Part shown: positions 61,342 to 64,000 of the stretch, piece after piece
How positions within the stretch are numbered: the first letter of the stretch is position 1
Layout: each line of letters starts with the position of its first letter
Source: Brevundimonas sp.
GTDB lineage: Bacteria; Pseudomonadota; Alphaproteobacteria; Caulobacterales; Caulobacteraceae
NCBI GenBank assembly: GCA_003248965.1
Contig: QFQU01000003.1
Location: 62,001-126,000, forward strand
Reading direction: 5' to 3'
Length of the DNA stretch: 64,000 nt
The notes under the pieces: model-generated
What the model saw: only the letters and a program-made list of their open reading frames with translations
Database searches by the model: none
Told to the model about the DNA's origin: nothing
Position numbers and translations under genes: made by a program

Positions 61342-62115
61342 ATGACCGATCCGTCGCCCTCCGCGGATCGGAAATACCGTGCGCCGGCCTTGGAGAAGGG
61401 GCTGGATGTGCTGGAACTGCTGTCGGCGCAGGCCGAGGCCATGAGCTTGTCCCAAATGTCGGCGGCGCTTGGCCGGTCGGTCAGCGAACTGTTCCGGATG
61501 GTCCAGGTGCTGGAGTTTCGCGGCTATATCGAACAGGACGCTGGGGCCTATCGCCTGACCAACCGGCTGTTCGCCCTGGGCATGGCCCAAACGCCGGCGC
61601 GCTCTCTGGTGGAGGTCGCCCTGCCGACGATGCGTGACCTGGCCGCCGCCACTCGTCAATCCTGCCACCTGGTCGTCCCCAGCGGCGACCAGATCGTCGT
61701 CATCGCCCGGATCGAGAGCCCGGGCGACCTGGGCTATTCGGTTCGGGTCGGATACCGACGAAACATGCTGCACGCCACCTCGGGCCTGATGTTCTACGCG
61801 CGGGCCAATCCGCAAACGCGCGATCATCTGCACGATCTGCTGGTCGCCCAGTTCGGCGCCGAGGCCGTGGCGGCCTTCGCCAAGCAGGCGCGAGCCCTGA
61901 CCAAAAACGATCACGTCGCGCGTCCCAGCGATTTCGTGAAGGGCGTCACCGATCTGGTCGCGCCGATCCAGGGGGCGGACGGGGTGATCGCCACCTTGAT
62001 CACGCCCTTCATCGAACAGCAGCCTGCCTCCTGCACCCTAGGCGAGGCGGCGATGCGGCTAGTTCAGGCCGCCGCCTTCATTTCCGATCAGATGGGCGCC
62101 GCCTCTCAAGCGTGA
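61342..62115 (+). CDS. IclR-family transcriptional regulator
   Basis: 257 residues from ATG 61342 (ATG 61312 would add 10; neither has a good ribosome site). YRAPALEKGLDVLELLSAQAEAMSLSQMSAALGRSVSELFRMVQVLEFRGYIEQ is the IclR winged helix-turn-helix, and the C-terminal effector domain has SCHLVVPSGDQIVVIARIESPGDLGYSVRVGYRRNMLHATSGL. It sits between the divergent dgo operon and the dehydrogenase/dehydratase genes, so likely controls both; sugar-acid or KDG-type inducers are usual. Confidence 0.9.
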   Translation: MTDPSPSADRKYRAPALEKGLDVLELLSAQAEAMSLSQMSAALGRSVSELFRMVQVLEFRGYIEQDAGAYRLTNRLFALGMAQTPARSLVEVALPTMRDLAAATRQSCHLVVPSGDQIVVIARIESPGDLGYSVRVGYRRNMLHATSGLMFYARANPQTRDHLHDLLVAQFGAEAVAAFAKQARALTKNDHVARPSDFVKGVTDLVAPIQGADGVIATLITPFIEQQPASCTLGEAAMRLVQAAAFISDQMGAASQA

Positions 62116-62164
62116 GCCTCGCCGCATTGACAGCGGTGAAGTCAGGCGTCATTTTTGCTGACGA

Positions 62165-62170
62165 TATTAT
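62165..62170 (+). promoter_or_regulatory. Candidate -10 box before the SDR gene
   Basis: TATTAT directly followed by the palindrome at 62171-62186; no good -35 at 17 nt. Confidence 0.35.
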
Positions 62171-62186
62171 CTTTCATTTGTGAAAG
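62171..62186. promoter_or_regulatory. Putative IclR operator (perfect 16-bp palindrome)
   Basis: CTTTCA-TTTG-TGAAAG, 28 nt upstream of the SDR start and just after a TATTAT box, as expected of a repressor site over the transcription start. Confidence 0.6.
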
Positions 62187-62213
62187 TTTCCGCGTGGAGG
62201 CTCGCATCCCCTG

Positions 62214-62963
62214 ATGGCCGCCATCTATCCCGATCTGAAGGACAAGACCGTCATCGTCACGGGCGGCGCAGGGGGCATCGGCGAGGCGATCACGCGCGCC
62301 TTTCACGCTCAGGGCGCGCGTGTCGGCTTCCTGGACATCGACGTGGAGCGGGGCCGGTCGTTGGAGGCCGAGCTGGGCCAGGGCGCGCGTTTCGCCGCCT
62401 GTGACCTGACCGATATTCCTGCCCTTAAGGCGGCGGTGGCGGAGGTACGCGGGGCGTTCGGGCCCATCGACGTTCTGGTCAATAATGCCGCCCATGATGA
62501 GCGCCACGCCACGCTTGACGTGACGGAGGCATATTGGGACGGCCGCATGGCGGTGAACCTGAAACATCAGTTCTTCGCCGCCCAGGCGGTGCTGCCGGAC
62601 ATGCAGGCCGCGGGCAAGGGTGCGATCGTCAATCTGGGCTCGACCTCCTGGATCATCGGCCAGGGCGGCATGCCGGCCTATACCGCCTGCAAGTCGGCCG
62701 TGATCGGGTTGACCCGGTCGCTGGCGCGGGACTTCGGTCCCTTCGGCGTGCGCGTGAACGCCGTAGCGCCGGGATGGATCATGACCGAGCGGCAGCTTGA
62801 GCTTTGGGTCACGCCCGAAACCGAGAAAGAGATTTACGCCAACCAGTGTCTGAAGCGCCGGCTCGTGCCCGACGACATCGCCCGCGTGGTCGTCTTCATG
62901 TGCTCGGATGAGTCGGGGGCGATCACCAATCAACACTATGTCGTCGATGGCGGCTGGACCTGA
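62214..62963 (+). CDS. SDR aldose 1-dehydrogenase (XylB/galactose dehydrogenase-like)
   Basis: 249 residues. MAAIYPDLKDKTVIVTGGAGGIG closely resembles Caulobacter XylB (D-xylose dehydrogenase); NAG motif VNNAAHD, catalytic Ser in NLGSTSWIIGQ, and YTACK with Tyr and Lys. Oxidises an aldose to the lactone using NAD. The kinase and aldolase nearby are of the galactonate route, so galactose is a likely substrate though xylose or arabinose is possible. Its stop is directly followed by the dehydratase ATG. Confidence 0.88.
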   Translation: MAAIYPDLKDKTVIVTGGAGGIGEAITRAFHAQGARVGFLDIDVERGRSLEAELGQGARFAACDLTDIPALKAAVAEVRGAFGPIDVLVNNAAHDERHATLDVTEAYWDGRMAVNLKHQFFAAQAVLPDMQAAGKGAIVNLGSTSWIIGQGGMPAYTACKSAVIGLTRSLARDFGPFGVRVNAVAPGWIMTERQLELWVTPETEKEIYANQCLKRRLVPDDIARVVVFMCSDESGAITNQHYVVDGGWT

Positions 62964-64000
62964 ATGACCGACAACTCAAAGCCCAAGAAGCCGCTGCGCA
63001 GCCGCGCCTGGTTCGACAACCCGGAAAATCCCGACATGACGGCGCTCTATCTGGAGCGCTATTTGAATTACGGTCTGACACGCCGGGAATTGCAGTCGGA
63101 CAAGCCGATCATCGGCATCGCCCAGACCGGTTCGGATCTGTCGCCTTGCAACCGTCATCACCTGATTTTGGCGGAGCGGGTGCGGGACGGTATCCGTGAA
63201 GCAGGCGGCGTTCCGATGGAGTTCCCCGTTCACCCGATCCAGGAAACCGGCAAGCGGCCGACCGCCGGTCTGGATCGCAACCTGGCCTATCTGGGTCTGG
63301 TCGAGAGCCTCTACGGCTATCCGCTGGACGGCGTCGTCCTGACCATCGGCTGCGACAAGACCACGCCCGCCTGCCTGATGGCCGCCGCCACGGTGGACAT
63401 CCCCGCCATCGCCCTGTCGGTCGGGCCGATGCTGAACGGCTGGCACAAGGGCGAGCGCACGGGTTCGGGCGCCATCATCTGGAAGGCGCGTCAGATGATG
63501 GCGGCCGGAGAGATCGACTATGACGGCTTTATCGAACTGGTGGCCTCGTCGGCGCCGTCGGTCGGCTATTGCAACACGATGGGCACGGCGACGACGATGA
63601 ACTCGCTGGCCGAGGCCTTGGGCATGTCGCTGCCCGGCTCGGCCGCCATCCCGGCGCCCTATCGCGAGCGCGCCCAGGTCGCCTATGAGACGGGCCTGCG
63701 GATCGTGGAGATGGTGCGCGAGGATCTGAAGCCGTCCGACATCCTGACGAAGGACGCCTTCCACAACGCCATCGTCGTCAACTCCGCCATCGGCGGCTCG
63801 ACCAACGCCCCGATCCACCTGACGGCCCTGGCCCGCCACGCCCACGTCGACGTGCCGTTGCAGGACTGGCAGACCGAGGGGCTGCACGTCCCCCTGCTGG
63901 TCAACCTGCAGCCGGCGGGCGAGTATCTGGGCGAGGACTATTTCCACGCGGGCGGCGTGCCCGCCGTCGTCTCCGAACTGATGAAACAGGGGCTGATCCG
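62964..64000 (+). CDS. IlvD/EDD-family sugar-acid dehydratase, 3' end outside window
   Basis: 345 codons seen of an expected ~590. [31 protein letters not shown] and [16 protein letters not shown] [10 protein letters not shown] (Cys62) are typical of the xylonate/arabinonate/galactonate dehydratase branch (XylD-like); CDKTTP holds Cys130 of the Fe-S cluster and the carbamylated-Lys132 position, and [14 protein letters not shown] the third Cys. It converts the aldonate to 2-keto-3-deoxy acid. ATG follows the SDR stop with no gap. Confidence 0.9.
   Translation, partial: MTDNSKPKKPLRSRAWFDNPENPDMTALYLERYLNYGLTRRELQSDKPIIGIAQTGSDLSPCNRHHLILAERVRDGIREAGGVPMEFPVHPIQETGKRPTAGLDRNLAYLGLVESLYGYPLDGVVLTIGCDKTTPACLMAAATVDIPAIALSVGPMLNGWHKGERTGSGAIIWKARQMMAAGEIDYDGFIELVASSAPSVGYCNTMGTATTMNSLAEALGMSLPGSAAIPAPYRERAQVAYETGLRIVEMVREDLKPSDILTKDAFHNAIVVNSAIGGSTNAPIHLTALARHAHVDVPLQDWQTEGLHVPLLVNLQPAGEYLGEDYFHAGGVPAVVSELMKQGLI

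Noticed and set aside
62976..63947. 323-codon minus frame at the right edge
   Set aside because: The plus strand encodes a clear IlvD/EDD dehydratase with its Fe-S cysteines.

Overview
The window reads as chromosomal DNA of a high-GC alphaproteobacterium of the Caulobacteraceae, most likely Brevundimonas. The genus is inferred from gene content: Caulobacter-type TonB-dependent maltose receptor, tandem S46 dipeptidyl-peptidases, NodT-type outer-membrane factor, and a XylB-like SDR next to a XylD-like dehydratase. No database search was possible. Gene density is high. Many neighbouring genes overlap by ATGA, GTGA or TGATG, so much of the window is organised as translationally coupled operons.

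Layout. 1-609 is the end of a TorF-type porin. 703-15295 is a starch/maltodextrin island: an operon GH97 alpha-glucosidase > MFS maltose-type transporter > esterase > GH15 glucoamylase; a divergent LacI regulator; a GH13 amylase/GH13 glucosidase pair; and a large TonB receptor. Three TGCA-N6/8-TGCA elements lie 48-71 nt upstream of the start codons of the three transcription units and probably form one regulon. 15502-16776 is a FucP-like sugar/H+ symporter. 16845-23510 is a TetR gene divergent from an RND tripartite pump. 24112-27513 is a TetR > DHA2 MFS > EmrA-like operon. 27560-32409 carries a GNAT gene and two S46 peptidases separated by an intergenic palindromic repeat. 32624-35596 is a DevBCA-like ABC exporter. 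35600-54748 is mostly housekeeping and miscellaneous metabolism: LysR/MFS, an enoyl-CoA hydratase, a retropepsin-like protease, pgsA, carbonic anhydrase, uvrC, hydrolases, a FolM-like reductase with folB, opgH, an acyltransferase-DUF998 fusion, an HglS-type enzyme and msrA.

54890-57996 is the only clearly accessory stretch. It starts at tRNA-Ser(GGA), followed by a truncated IS6-family copy cut by an intact IS6-family element, then an AT-rich two-gene cargo (a 5'-truncated protein tail plus a three-helix membrane protein), then a second intact IS6-family element whose far end abuts the C-terminal remnant of a cytochrome-c-peroxidase-like gene. The cargo resembles a toxin-tail/immunity arrangement, but this is inference only.

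58099-64000 is a hexose-acid catabolic locus: SSS sugar symporter, 2-dehydro-3-deoxygalactonokinase and KDPGal aldolase on one strand; an IclR regulator, a sugar 1-dehydrogenase (SDR) and an IlvD/EDD-family sugar-acid dehydratase (running off the window) on the other. Together they could perform a De Ley-Doudoroff type galactose (or related aldose) pathway. A perfect 16-bp palindrome upstream of the SDR is the likely operator.
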